From Isoalcanivorax pacificus W11-5 (GTDB lineage: Bacteria; Pseudomonadota; Gammaproteobacteria; Pseudomonadales; Alcanivoracaceae), in contig NZ_CP004387.1 in the NCBI RefSeq assembly GCF_000299335.2, positions 186,001-250,000 on the forward strand: a stretch of 64,000 nt of DNA, given 5' to 3'. Made by a program: the position numbers and the translations under genes. Numbering within the stretch: position 1 is the first letter of the stretch; the number at the start of each line of letters is the position of its first letter. The notes beneath the pieces are model-generated. The model searched no databases and was not told the DNA's origin. It saw only the letters and a list, made by a program, of their open reading frames with translations. Positions 36,089 through 44,444 of the stretch are shown one piece after another.

Positions 36089-36829
36089 ATGGACATGCTT
36101 CCCGCACTGCTCTGGGGCCTGCTGGCCGGCAGCTCTCTGCTGGTGGGGGCGCTGCTGGGCTGGTTTGCCTCGCCTTCGGCAAGGATCACCGCTGCTGTCA
36201 TGGCGTTCGGTTCCGGTGTGCTGGTGTCCGCCATCGCCTTTGAACTGATGGAGGAGGCGCTGCACAGTGGCGGGTTGCTGCCGTCGGTGACGGGTTTTCT
36301 TGCGGGTGCGGTGGCATTCACGGCCGGTACCCTGATGCTGGCCGCCAGCGGTGCGCGACATCGCAAGCGGTCCGCCGGGGTTGCTGGTGCCGGAGGGGCG
36401 GCGGCGCTGGCCATCGCGCTGGGGTCAGTCTTTGACGGTATTCCGGAATCGATGGTGATTGGCCTGAGCCTGCTGGATGGCGGCTCGGTGTCGCTGCCGA
36501 TTGTCGCCGCGATTTTCCTGTCCAATGTGCCGGAGGGCATGTCCAGCGCGGTGGGCATGAAACGCTCCGGCCTGTCGAAGCGGTATGTGTTCGGCCTGTG
36601 GAGTGTGATCGCGCTGCTGTGCGGCATGGGGTCGCTGGCGGGTTATGCGCTGTTCGATACGGCGCCGCCGGAATATGTGGCGGTGGCGCAGGGGGTGGCG
36701 GCGGGCGCCATGCTGGCGATGATCGCCGACACCATGATTCCCGAGGCGTTTGATGCAACGCACAACGCGGCGGGCCTGATCACGGCAACGGGATTCGTCA
36801 CGGCGTTTGTGCTGTCGCATCTCGTGTAG
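36089..36829 (+). CDS. ZIP family divalent metal transporter
   Basis: A 246-residue inner-membrane protein with about eight predicted helices. The ZIP-type amphipathic helices carry metal-site signatures: ALGSVFDGIPESMVIGLSLL (helix 4 with Asp, Glu) and IFLSNVPEGMSSAVGMK (helix 5 with Asn, Glu). These bind zinc or iron in characterised members, but the histidines usual at these sites are partly absent here, so metal choice is open. The gene precedes nsrR by 67 bases on the same strand. Confidence 0.82.
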   Translation: MDMLPALLWGLLAGSSLLVGALLGWFASPSARITAAVMAFGSGVLVSAIAFELMEEALHSGGLLPSVTGFLAGAVAFTAGTLMLAASGARHRKRSAGVAGAGGAAALAIALGSVFDGIPESMVIGLSLLDGGSVSLPIVAAIFLSNVPEGMSSAVGMKRSGLSKRYVFGLWSVIALLCGMGSLAGYALFDTAPPEYVAVAQGVAAGAMLAMIADTMIPEAFDATHNAAGLITATGFVTAFVLSHLV

Positions 36830-36896
36830 TTGGCGCGCCAGCGTCCGGCGGTGCCGCTATACTGTCGCCTTCCGGTCACGCTACGGGCCTGGTGCC

Positions 36897-37358
36897 ATGA
36901 AACTGACGCAATACAGCGATTATTCCCTGCGCGTGCTGATCTACCTGGGTATACAGGCCGAAGAACTCAGCACCATCAGCGCCATCTCGGAAAGCTACGG
37001 TATTTCCCGCAACCACATCGTCAAAGTGGTGCACCAGCTCGGCCAGTTGGGTTACGTGGAAACACTGCGCGGCAAGCACGGCGGTCTGCGCCTGGCGCGC
37101 AAGCCGGCAGAGATCAATGTCGGTGAAGTGATCCGCCACACGGAAGCGAGCATGAGCCTGGTGGAATGTTTTGGCGATCGCAATGCCTGCGTGCTGACGC
37201 CGCACTGTGTGTTGCGCACGGCATTCAGCGAAGCGCTGGAGGCGTTTCTCGACGTGCTCGACAGCTACACCCTGGCCGACCTGATCAGCCGCAAGCGCAC
37301 CCTGCGCCGCGACCTGCTGCCGGTGGTCACCGACGCCACGCCCCGGCCGGCGAAATAA
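36897..37358 (+). CDS. nsrR: Nitric-oxide-sensing Rrf2-family repressor NsrR
   Basis: NsrR is an iron-sulfur repressor that releases DNA when nitric oxide damages the cluster. The 153-residue protein begins with the canonical MKLTQYSDYSLRVLIYLG, has a winged helix (SRNHIVKVVHQLGQLGYVET and RGKHGGLRLA) and three cluster cysteines C91, C98 and C104 in the segment ECFGDRNACVLTPHC. It is convergent with nnrS and lies next to nnrS and norB, whose shared promoter region holds two NsrR-like operators. The upstream in-frame extension is rejected. Confidence 0.93.
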   Translation: MKLTQYSDYSLRVLIYLGIQAEELSTISAISESYGISRNHIVKVVHQLGQLGYVETLRGKHGGLRLARKPAEINVGEVIRHTEASMSLVECFGDRNACVLTPHCVLRTAFSEALEAFLDVLDSYTLADLISRKRTLRRDLLPVVTDATPRPAK

Positions 37359-37364
37359 CCCGCC

Positions 37365-38540
37365 TCAGCCGGGCCGCCCGTCCGCACGCGGCGCCGCGAG
37401 CACCGGCACATAGCGCACCAGGAACACACTCCACGCCAGCACCCACAGCGCCGCCGCCAGCCACAGGCTGCCCTGCCAGGGCACCGCGCCCAGCCCCGCC
37501 AGCACGCGCAGCAGGCCCGCGGCCAGTATCGCCAGATAACCCCACAGCATGCCGGGCAGCAGGCGCAGCGGCCGGCCGGTGTGGCCCATCGACACCCGTG
37601 TGATGACGCCGAGGATCATGCTGCCCATGGCACCGGCGCCCAGCGCGTGGACCCAGGCCGTGGGCGCCACCGGCGCGCCAAGCCGGCCCAGAGCCCACAG
37701 CATGTAGCCGAGCACCAGCCAGGCATGGCCCAGGTGCAGGATCCACAGCAGCGGTTCCCGACGCACCCGCCAGCCGGCCCAGCCGGCCAGCCGCACGCCC
37801 GTCACCAGCGCGGCCAGCAGCCCCACGGCGCCGGCCGCCGGGCCGCCCTGGCCGGTCAGCTCCAGCACCACCACCGCCACACCCGCGCCCAGGCCGGCGA
37901 TGTCCAGCGGAAGGTAGCGCCGCACCCGGTCCGGGCTGTCGCCATGCTGACGCAGCCAGTTAGCGGTGAAGGCCGGAGTGATGCGCCCGCCGATGACCAG
38001 GATCAGCACGGCGGCGAGCAGCACCAGCCCATGCAGAAAACGCGCGTCGCCGGTGGCATGAAAAGCCGCATCCAGACCCCAGAGCGCCAGCAGCACGGCA
38101 ATCGGCAACGCCTGCCGGGGCTGCCGTGCCCGCCATACCCGCCGTGCCACGATCAGGGCCACCAGCGGCAGAAAGGCGAGATCCATCGCCACCGCCACGC
38201 CGTACCAGGCGGGGCCGGACAGCAGGCCCAGGCGGGCGCCGAGCCACAACGCCCACAGGCCCAGCAGCGCGCGCCCGGCCACCGGCGGCGTGCCGGTCCA
38301 GTTGCAGACGGCGGTCAGCAGGAAACCCGCGATCGCCGCATTGAGAAAGCCCACCGTCATCTCGTGCTGATGCCAGAGCAGCGCCGGCAGGGCCGGCGCG
38401 CCGCCGCCACCGAGCAGCCACCATAACCACAGCGGCACCAGCGCCGCGGCCGCCAGCGCGGTGGAGACAAAGAAGATGCGGAACGGGAACGCGAAAAGGG
38501 TCGTGACCGATTGCGCCAAAGAACGGAAAACATGATCCAT
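37365..38540 (-). CDS. nnrS: NnrS family heme/copper membrane protein
   Basis: A 391-residue integral membrane protein with about twelve predicted helices. NnrS proteins protect iron-sulfur and iron pools during nitrosative stress and often belong to the NsrR/NO regulon. Family features visible are HEMTVGFLNAAIAGFLLTAV, WTGTPPVAG, RITPAFTANWLRQHGD, HLGHAWLVLGY and VHALGAGAMGSMILGVITRVS. The ATG at 38540 is favoured over 38561 because CCGAGG lies 8-9 bases upstream. Expression probably starts at the NsrR-covered promoter around 38592-38620. Confidence 0.9.
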   Translation of the reverse strand: MDHVFRSLAQSVTTLFAFPFRIFFVSTALAAAALVPLWLWWLLGGGGAPALPALLWHQHEMTVGFLNAAIAGFLLTAVCNWTGTPPVAGRALLGLWALWLGARLGLLSGPAWYGVAVAMDLAFLPLVALIVARRVWRARQPRQALPIAVLLALWGLDAAFHATGDARFLHGLVLLAAVLILVIGGRITPAFTANWLRQHGDSPDRVRRYLPLDIAGLGAGVAVVVLELTGQGGPAAGAVGLLAALVTGVRLAGWAGWRVRREPLLWILHLGHAWLVLGYMLWALGRLGAPVAPTAWVHALGAGAMGSMILGVITRVSMGHTGRPLRLLPGMLWGYLAILAAGLLRVLAGLGAVPWQGSLWLAAALWVLAWSVFLVRYVPVLAAPRADGRPG

Positions 38541-38583
38541 GACAAGGTGCCTCGGTGTCATTTCGGCATGCTGGTTAATGGAT

Positions 38584-38620
38584 AGATGCATTTTATATGC
38601 ATCTTTACTGGAAATACCAA
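38584..38620 (-). promoter_or_regulatory. nnrS promoter overlapped by an NsrR-like operator
   Basis: Minus-strand -35 TTGGTA (38615-38620), 17-base spacer, -10 TATAAA (38592-38597). The palindrome AGATGCATTTTATATGCATCT (38584-38604, both arms AGATGCAT) matches the NsrR pattern of two ATGCAT halves and covers the -10, consistent with direct repression. Confidence 0.75.
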
Positions 38621-38665
38621 CCCCGGATGAGTGCATGCAGCAGTGAAAAGCGAGGTCGGCAATAA

Positions 38666-38688
38666 AACATGTATTGATAATGCATGTT
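38666..38688. promoter_or_regulatory. Second NsrR-like operator, upstream of norB
   Basis: AACATGTATTG and TAATGCATGTT flank a central A; the two halves match at nine of eleven positions. The site lies 77 bases before the norB start and includes a possible -10 (GATAAT). The pattern resembles the gammaproteobacterial NsrR motif. Confidence 0.7.
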
Positions 38689-38764
38689 TATGGGGGTATT
38701 TTCTCTGTGCCTTCCTGGCGCTTGCCGAAACACTGTTCATGGATCAACAAAAGAGGACCCGATC

Positions 38765-41038
38765 ATGGCCCACTACCGCACACTCTGGTGGACGCTGATT
38801 GCCGTGCTGGCGGTCACGTTCGCGCTGCTTGGCTACTTCGGTACCGAGGTATATCGCCAGGCTCCACCGATTCCCGAGCGGGTCGTGACCGGGGACGGCA
38901 CCTTGCTGATGACGCGGGACGATATCCTGTCCGGCCAGAGCGCCTGGCAATCCACCGGCGGCATGCAACTGGGTTCGGTCTGGGGGCACGGCGCCTATCA
39001 GGCACCGGACTGGAGCGCCGACTGGCTGCACCGCGAACTGGTCCACTGGCTGGACCTGGCCGCCGTGGAACGCTACGGCCAGCCCTATGAGGCATTGAAC
39101 AGCGAGCAGCAGGTGATATTGCGGCAGGCGGTGCGCGATGCCTACCGGACCAATACCTATGACGCGGCCACCGGCACGCTGGTGGTGTCCGGACGCCGCG
39201 CCCAGGCCATGGCGCAAACGGCCGCCTATTACGCCGACCTGTTCGGCAACGCACCCGAATTGCGCGGCACGCGGCAAAGCTACGCCATGAAAGAAAACAC
39301 CCTGCCCAGCGAAAGCCGCCGGCAGGCGCTGACGCAGTTTTTCTTCTGGACGGCCTGGGCCGCGGGCACCGAGCGCCCGGACAGCGGCGCCACCTACACC
39401 AACAACTGGCCGCACGAGCCATTGATCGACAACGTACCCACCGCCGAAAACGTGGTCTGGTCGATCATCAGCGTGGTGTTGCTGGTGGCGGGCATCGGTT
39501 TTCTGATTTTCGGCTGGGCGTTCCTGCGCCGGCATGACGAAGCGGATCCGCCGGCACCGGCGCAAGACCCGCTGTCGCTGGTGTCGCTGACGCCTTCCCA
39601 GCGCGCACTCGGCAAGTACCTGTTTCTGGTGGTGGCGCTGTTTACCTTCCAGGTTTTTCTGGGCGGCGCGGTAGCGCACTACACCATCGAAGGGCAGCAC
39701 TTCTATGGTTTTAACCTGTCCACGTATTTTCCCTATTCACTGCTGCGCACCTGGCATATCCAGAGCGCACTGTTCTGGATCGCCACCGGCTTCCTGGCCG
39801 CCGGCCTGTTCCTGGCACCGATCATCAACGGCGGCAAGGACCCGAAATACCAGAAACTCGGCGTGGACGTGCTGTTCTGGGCGCTGGTGGTCGTGGTGGT
39901 GGGTTCCTTTATCGGCAACTACCTCGCCATCGCGCAGATCATGCCGCCGCACCTGAACTTCTGGCTCGGCCATCAGGGGTACGAATATGTGGACCTGGGC
40001 CGTCTCTGGCAGATCGGCAAGTTCACCGGCGTGGCGTTCTGGCTGGTGCTGATGCTGCGCGGTATCGTGCCGGCCATGCGCCAGCCCGGCGACAAGCACC
40101 TGCTGGCCCTGCTGACGGCGTCGGTGGTGGCGATCGGGCTGTTCTACGGCGCCGGTTTCTTTTATGGCGAGCGCACGCATCTGTCGATCATGGAGTACTG
40201 GCGCTGGTGGATCGTGCATCTGTGGGTGGAAGGTTTCTTCGAGGTGTTCGCCACCACGGCCCTGGCCTTCATTTTCTACAACATGGGGCTGGTATCGCGC
40301 ACGGTGGCCACCGGGGCGAGCCTGGCATCGGCGTCGCTGTTCCTGCTCGGCGGTGTGCCCGGCACCTTCCACCACCTGTATTTTGCCGGCACCACCACGC
40401 CGGTGATGGCGGTGGGCGCGACCTTCAGTGCGCTGGAAGTGGTGCCGCTGGTGGTGCTGGGCTACGAAGCCTGGCAACACAGTGTGCTGCGTGAGCGGGC
40501 CGCCTGGATGGCGCAGGTGAAATGGCCGCTGGCCTGCTTTGTCGCTGTGGCGTTCTGGAACATGCTGGGCGCCGGCGTGTTCGGCTTCATGATCAACCCG
40601 CCGATCTCGCTGTATTACATCCAGGGCCTGAATACCACGCCGGTGCATGCCCACTCCGCGCTGTTCGGTGTGTACGGTTTCCTGGCGCTGGGGTTCGTGC
40701 TGCTGGTGCTGCGATACATTCGCCCGCAACTGCAATTCAATGACCGTCTGATGCGCAGCGGTTTCTGGCTGCTCAATGGCGGCCTGGTGCTGATGGTGTT
40801 CACCAGCCTGTTGCCGATCGGCCTGATCCAGTTCCACGCCAGTGTCAGCGAGGGCATGTGGTATGCCCGCAGCGAAGCCTTTATGCAGCAGGACATTCTG
40901 CAAACACTGCGCTGGATACGCACCGTCGGCGACGTGGTGTTCATCTTCGGCGCGCTGGCGGTGTCCTGGCAGGTGGTATCCGGCCTGCTGTTCCCCTGGC
41001 GCGCGGCGGTGTCGCCGGGCAGCGAATCGGTGGCCTGA
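38765..41038 (+). CDS. norB: Quinol-dependent nitric oxide reductase (qNOR)
   Basis: This single-subunit enzyme reduces nitric oxide to nitrous oxide using quinol, and serves either denitrification or NO detoxification. The 757-residue chain has the qNOR N-terminal extension (TGDGTLLMTRDDILSGQSAW, SVWGHGAYQAPDWSADWLHR) without a c-heme motif, and a heme-copper-oxidase-like core with LRTWHIQSALFWIATGF, HLWVEGFFEVFATTALAF, GTFHHLYFAGTTTPVMAVG and NTTPVHAHSALFGVYGFLAL. No NorC, norD or norQ follows, as is normal for qNOR. The start follows AAGAGGA; upstream in-frame codons lie in the regulatory region. Confidence 0.95.
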   Translation: MAHYRTLWWTLIAVLAVTFALLGYFGTEVYRQAPPIPERVVTGDGTLLMTRDDILSGQSAWQSTGGMQLGSVWGHGAYQAPDWSADWLHRELVHWLDLAAVERYGQPYEALNSEQQVILRQAVRDAYRTNTYDAATGTLVVSGRRAQAMAQTAAYYADLFGNAPELRGTRQSYAMKENTLPSESRRQALTQFFFWTAWAAGTERPDSGATYTNNWPHEPLIDNVPTAENVVWSIISVVLLVAGIGFLIFGWAFLRRHDEADPPAPAQDPLSLVSLTPSQRALGKYLFLVVALFTFQVFLGGAVAHYTIEGQHFYGFNLSTYFPYSLLRTWHIQSALFWIATGFLAAGLFLAPIINGGKDPKYQKLGVDVLFWALVVVVVGSFIGNYLAIAQIMPPHLNFWLGHQGYEYVDLGRLWQIGKFTGVAFWLVLMLRGIVPAMRQPGDKHLLALLTASVVAIGLFYGAGFFYGERTHLSIMEYWRWWIVHLWVEGFFEVFATTALAFIFYNMGLVSRTVATGASLASASLFLLGGVPGTFHHLYFAGTTTPVMAVGATFSALEVVPLVVLGYEAWQHSVLRERAAWMAQVKWPLACFVAVAFWNMLGAGVFGFMINPPISLYYIQGLNTTPVHAHSALFGVYGFLALGFVLLVLRYIRPQLQFNDRLMRSGFWLLNGGLVLMVFTSLLPIGLIQFHASVSEGMWYARSEAFMQQDILQTLRWIRTVGDVVFIFGALAVSWQVVSGLLFPWRAAVSPGSESVA

Positions 41039-41045
41039 GGCGGCC

Positions 41046-41076
41046 CCGCGGGCGCCGGCCAGGCCGGCGCCCGCGG
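41046..41076 (+). terminator. Terminator hairpin after norB
   Basis: CCGCGGGCGCCGGCC and GGCCGGCGCCCGCGG are perfect 15-base arms around a single A (in practice a 13-bp stem with a CCAGG loop), seven bases after the stop. No U-tract. Confidence 0.7.
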
Positions 41077-41146
41077 ATGCGGCTTGACCTCAACCAAGCC
41101 TGAGGTGCCAGCCTTGCCGCACCTGTTTCGCCGCCGGAGTGCCGCC

Positions 41147-41563
41147 ATGTCGTCAGGCGATGACCATCGCGCCATTGAGGGCCTGATCAACGATTACGCC
41201 GAAGGGTTCCGCTCGCTGGATGCCGCCCTGCTGACCCGCATCTGGGACAAGGGCTACCGGGACATCATCTACACGCCCATCGAGCACGCGGAGCCGCTGC
41301 GCGGCTGGCCGGCCATCGCGGCCTATTATCAACGGCTGACCACCTTGTTTTCCCGCGTCCTGCTGATGCAGATCGGCGACCTGGACATCGACCTGCTCGG
41401 TGACACGGCCTATGCCTTCTTCACGTTCCGTTTCGTCGGGGAAATGCACGGCGAGCCGGGGCCGTTCCAGACACAGGGGCGCAACACCGTGCTGTTCCGG
41501 CGCACCGGCGCGGGCTGGCGCGGCATTCATTACCACGAATCCGCCCGGCCGGGCCGGCACTGA
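41147..41563 (+). CDS. NTF2-like (SnoaL/DUF4440-type) protein
   Basis: A 138-residue predicted NTF2-fold protein: an N-terminal helix IEGLINDYAEGFRSLDAALL, the aromatic-Trp turn (RIWDKGYRDIIYTPIEHAEP), then GWPAIAAYYQRL, and beta strands ending VLFRRTGAGWRGIHYHES. Such proteins range from isomerases to ligand-binding orphans; the substrate cannot be told. GGAG lies upstream of the chosen ATG. The gene sits between norB and rlmI with 70 bases to rlmI. Confidence 0.75.
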   Translation: MSSGDDHRAIEGLINDYAEGFRSLDAALLTRIWDKGYRDIIYTPIEHAEPLRGWPAIAAYYQRLTTLFSRVLLMQIGDLDIDLLGDTAYAFFTFRFVGEMHGEPGPFQTQGRNTVLFRRTGAGWRGIHYHESARPGRH

Positions 41564-41633
41564 CGGCGGCGCGTTTTCCGGTTACACTGCGCGCTGCCGC
41601 GCTTTTCCCCACCCGTATACCGTGAGATCCGCC

Positions 41634-42839
41634 ATGCCTGAGCAACACGCCGCCCGCCTGCGCCTGAAACGCGGTGAAGAACGCCGTCTGCGTTCCGGCC
41701 ACCTGTGGATTTATTCCAACGAGGTGGATATCGACAAGACACCGTTGAAGAGCCTGGAGCCGGGCAGTGAAGTCGTGGTCGAGGATCATCGCGGCAAGCC
41801 GCTGGGGCGCGCTTATGTGAATCCGCAGTCGCTGATCTGTGCGCGGCTGATCAGCCGCAACCCGGAACAGGCGCTGTCGTCCTCGCTGTTGAAGAAACGG
41901 CTGGAGCAGGCGATCAGTTTTCGCGACCGGCTGTTTCCGGAGCAATGCTACCGCGCCGTGTTCGGCGAGGCGGACAGCCTGCCGGGGCTGGTGATCGACC
42001 GTTACCGCGACGTGTTTGTGCTGCAGGCCGGGACCGCCGGCATGGAGCGGGTGCAGGAGCAGGTCGCGCATATTCTGCAAACCCAATACGATGCCCGCGC
42101 GGTGATCGCCCGCAATGAAAGCAGCATCCGTGAACTGGAAGGCCTGCCGCAGTACACTCGCGCGCTGGTGGGTGAATTGCCGCAGGAAGTGAGCCTGACG
42201 GAAAACGGCGCCGACTATTTTGCGCCGCTGGAAGCGGGCCAGAAAACAGGCTGGTTTTATGATCACCGTGCCGCACGCCGCCGCCTCGGGCCGCTGGTCA
42301 AAGACGCGCGCGTGCTGGACGTATTCGCCTACTGCGGTGCCTGGGGCGTGCTCGCTGCGCGCGAAGGCGCCCGCGATGTGGTGTGCCTGGATTCCTCGGA
42401 AACCGCGCTGGAATACGTGCACCGCAACGCGCAGGCCAATAATGTGGCGGACAAGGTACAGACGCTGCATGCGGATGCGTTCGCCGGCATGAAGGAACTG
42501 ATCGGTGCAGGCGAGCGCTTCGACGTGGTGATTATTGATCCGCCCGCGTTCATCAAGCGCCGCAAGGATCTCAAGAACGGCATCGCCGGCTATCACGCCA
42601 TCAACGAACTGGCGTTGCGGCTGGTGGCGCCAGGCGGCATCCTGGTGTCGGCGTCCTGCTCGATGCATTTGCCGGCGGACCAGCTGCTGGACGTGGTGCG
42701 TTCCAGTGCGCGGCACATCGACCGCTTTGTGCAGGTCTTTGCCAGCGAAGGCCAGGCAGAAGATCACCCGGTGCATCCGGCCATTCCGGAAACCCGTTAT
42801 CTGAAAAGCTGGTTCGTGCGCGTGCTGATGAACGGCTGA
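41634..42839 (+). CDS. rlmI: 23S rRNA m5C1962 methyltransferase
   Basis: RlmI methylates cytosine 1962 of 23S rRNA with SAM. The 401-residue protein starts with a PUA domain (LRLKRGEERRLRSGHLWIYS, GSEVVVEDHRGKPLGRAYVN), then an EEHEE domain, and a Rossmann methyltransferase with AGQKTGWFYDHRAARRRLGP, DVFAYCGAWGVLAAREGA, VIIDPPAFIKRRKD and SCSMH containing the probable catalytic cysteine. The start MPEQHAARLRLKRG was taken for its PUA context; the longer ORF overlaps the previous gene. Confidence 0.93.
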   Translation: MPEQHAARLRLKRGEERRLRSGHLWIYSNEVDIDKTPLKSLEPGSEVVVEDHRGKPLGRAYVNPQSLICARLISRNPEQALSSSLLKKRLEQAISFRDRLFPEQCYRAVFGEADSLPGLVIDRYRDVFVLQAGTAGMERVQEQVAHILQTQYDARAVIARNESSIRELEGLPQYTRALVGELPQEVSLTENGADYFAPLEAGQKTGWFYDHRAARRRLGPLVKDARVLDVFAYCGAWGVLAAREGARDVVCLDSSETALEYVHRNAQANNVADKVQTLHADAFAGMKELIGAGERFDVVIIDPPAFIKRRKDLKNGIAGYHAINELALRLVAPGGILVSASCSMHLPADQLLDVVRSSARHIDRFVQVFASEGQAEDHPVHPAIPETRYLKSWFVRVLMNG

Positions 42840-42847
42840 TTGATCCG

Positions 42848-42869
42848 GGCGTCCGGTGTCGGGCGCCCT
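42848..42869 (+). terminator. Terminator-like hairpin after rlmI
   Basis: GGGCGTCC and GGGCGCCC pair (one G-U) around a six-base loop, nine bases after the stop, followed by a pyrimidine-rich stretch. Confidence 0.55.
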
Positions 42870-42961
42870 CCCCCGTTTCCTTCCTCTCCCTATTTCATGA
42901 TCCCTGCGCGGCGTGCCGCCTGCGCGGGTATTTTCTGTGCGTGACAGACAGGAGGTTGATG

Positions 42962-43558
42962 ATGCATTTATCCAGAGCGGTCGTTCTGAGCGGTGGCCCC
43001 GGTGCGGGGAAGACGACGTTGCTGAATGCGCTGGGCCAGGCCGGTTTTCCGGTGGTGCCGGAATCCGGGCGCGCGATTATCCAGGCGCAGCAGCAACAGG
43101 GAGGCCGCGCATTGCCGTGGGCGGACAGACAGGCCTTCGCGCGTGCAATGCTGGCCCGGGACAGCGCGCACTATGCGGCGAACGATGACGCGGAAGGCTG
43201 GGTCTTTTTCGATCGGGGCATTCCGGATATTCGCGGTTATTGTCGTGTGGCAGAGATTGAAGAGCCGCCGGCGCTGGATGACGGCATCACCCGCTGTCGC
43301 TATTACCCCACGGTCTTCCTGGCGCCACCCTGGCCGGCAATTTATGCGCAGGATGCGGAGCGCAGGCAGGATTTCGCCACAGCAACGACCACCTTCGAGC
43401 ATATGCGTCGGGTATACACCGAATCCGGTTATCGCACGCTGCTGCTGCCGTGTTGTGACGTGGCCGGTCGGCGCGATTTTGTGCTGCGTGCGCTGGAGGC
43501 TGGCAGCGGAACTGCATCACAGCAGGGCACGGGTGGCGTGCCGTCCGCCGGGCTTTAA
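42962..43558 (+). CDS. AAA-type ATPase / P-loop NTPase (AAA_28-like)
   Basis: A 198-residue P-loop protein: Walker A VVLSGGPGAGKTTLLNALGQ near the N-terminus, then VVPESGRAII, the Walker-B-like VFFDRGIPDIRGY, a proline-rich PPWPAIYAQD and the C-terminal FEHMRRVYTESGYRTLLLP. The pattern resembles the predicted kinase-like ATPase family once called AAA_28. The target is unknown. GGAGG ends 6 bases before the chosen ATG (42962); the ATG three bases earlier is too close. The gene stands alone between two terminator-like hairpins. Confidence 0.8.
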   Translation: MHLSRAVVLSGGPGAGKTTLLNALGQAGFPVVPESGRAIIQAQQQQGGRALPWADRQAFARAMLARDSAHYAANDDAEGWVFFDRGIPDIRGYCRVAEIEEPPALDDGITRCRYYPTVFLAPPWPAIYAQDAERRQDFATATTTFEHMRRVYTESGYRTLLLPCCDVAGRRDFVLRALEAGSGTASQQGTGGVPSAGL

Positions 43559-43673
43559 CTACTGTTTACAAGGGTGTGCCGGAACCCTGCTGTAAGGTGA
43601 CGGGTCTGTGACAATGGGTCTGCCCCGGCACGCACTGGCGCAGGCCGAACCGCACGACAACAGAGGATGTGGT

Positions 43674-44294
43674 ATGAAACCGATCAAACTTGGCTCCGCT
43701 GTACTGCTTTCCGCCGCCCTGGGTTCACTGGCCCTGCCGGCACTGGCGCAACAGCAGACAATTTCCGGCCGCGACAATGGTTTTTCCTACACCTATCTGC
43801 AGGGTGGGTATGAGGTCGGCGACATCGCCAACCCGGAAGCCGATGTGGACGCGCTGTTCTTCGAAGGCAGCTACGCGTTTGATCCGAACCTGTTCCTGCG
43901 CGGCGGCGTGAATTTCTATGACGGCGAACTCGATGGCCGTTTCAGCCCGGATGTGGACGGTGAGCGTATTCACCTGGGGCTGGGTTTCAATACGCTGTTG
44001 CAGGAAAACCTGGATCTGGTGGTGACCGGTGACGTGGTGCGCGTACGTGCCGACGTTGACGGCGGCCGCAGTGATTCCGAAACCGGCTATGCCCTGGGCG
44101 CGGGCCTGCGCCATCGCACCACGGACAAGATCGAGCTGTCCGGCGGCGCCTTCCACGAAGACGTGGAAGACAGCGATACCGGCCTGTACGGGCAGGCGCT
44201 GTACAAACTGCAACCGCAGGTTGACCTGGGCGCCCGTGTGGCGGTCGGTGGCGACACCGGCACCTTCGGTCTCTTTGGTCGTTACAACTTCTGA
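43674..44294 (+). CDS. Small outer-membrane beta-barrel protein
   Basis: A 206-residue exported protein with a signal peptide ending ALPALAQ. The mature part alternates hydrophobic and polar residues and repeats Tyr/Phe-Gly strands (NGFSYTYLQGGYEVGD, FFEGSYAFDPNLFLRGGVNF, LGAGLRHRTTDKIELSGGAF). It ends FGLFGRYNF, a barrel-insertion signal with terminal Phe. It resembles an OmpA-like or outer_membrane_beta-brl eight-stranded barrel without a periplasmic domain; function unknown. A strong terminator hairpin follows. Confidence 0.75.
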   Translation: MKPIKLGSAVLLSAALGSLALPALAQQQTISGRDNGFSYTYLQGGYEVGDIANPEADVDALFFEGSYAFDPNLFLRGGVNFYDGELDGRFSPDVDGERIHLGLGFNTLLQENLDLVVTGDVVRVRADVDGGRSDSETGYALGAGLRHRTTDKIELSGGAFHEDVEDSDTGLYGQALYKLQPQVDLGARVAVGGDTGTFGLFGRYNF

Positions 44295-44316
44295 ACTGCT
44301 ATACACTCTCCCGGAC

Positions 44317-44341
44317 CGCGGCGGGGCCTGGCCCCGCCGCG
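44317..44341 (+). terminator. Terminator hairpin after the outer-membrane barrel gene
   Basis: CGCGGCGGGGC and GCCCCGCCGCG form an 11-bp perfect stem with a tiny CTG loop, 22 bases after the stop; no U-tract. Confidence 0.65.
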
Positions 44342-44444
44342 TGAGCCGCGAGAAGCCCGCGCCTGAGCGGGCCCGCTGCACCCGGCCGGGCTTGTCCCTG
44401 TCGGGTGTTGTATTTTCAGTGTTGCCAGTTGGGAGAAATGCATC

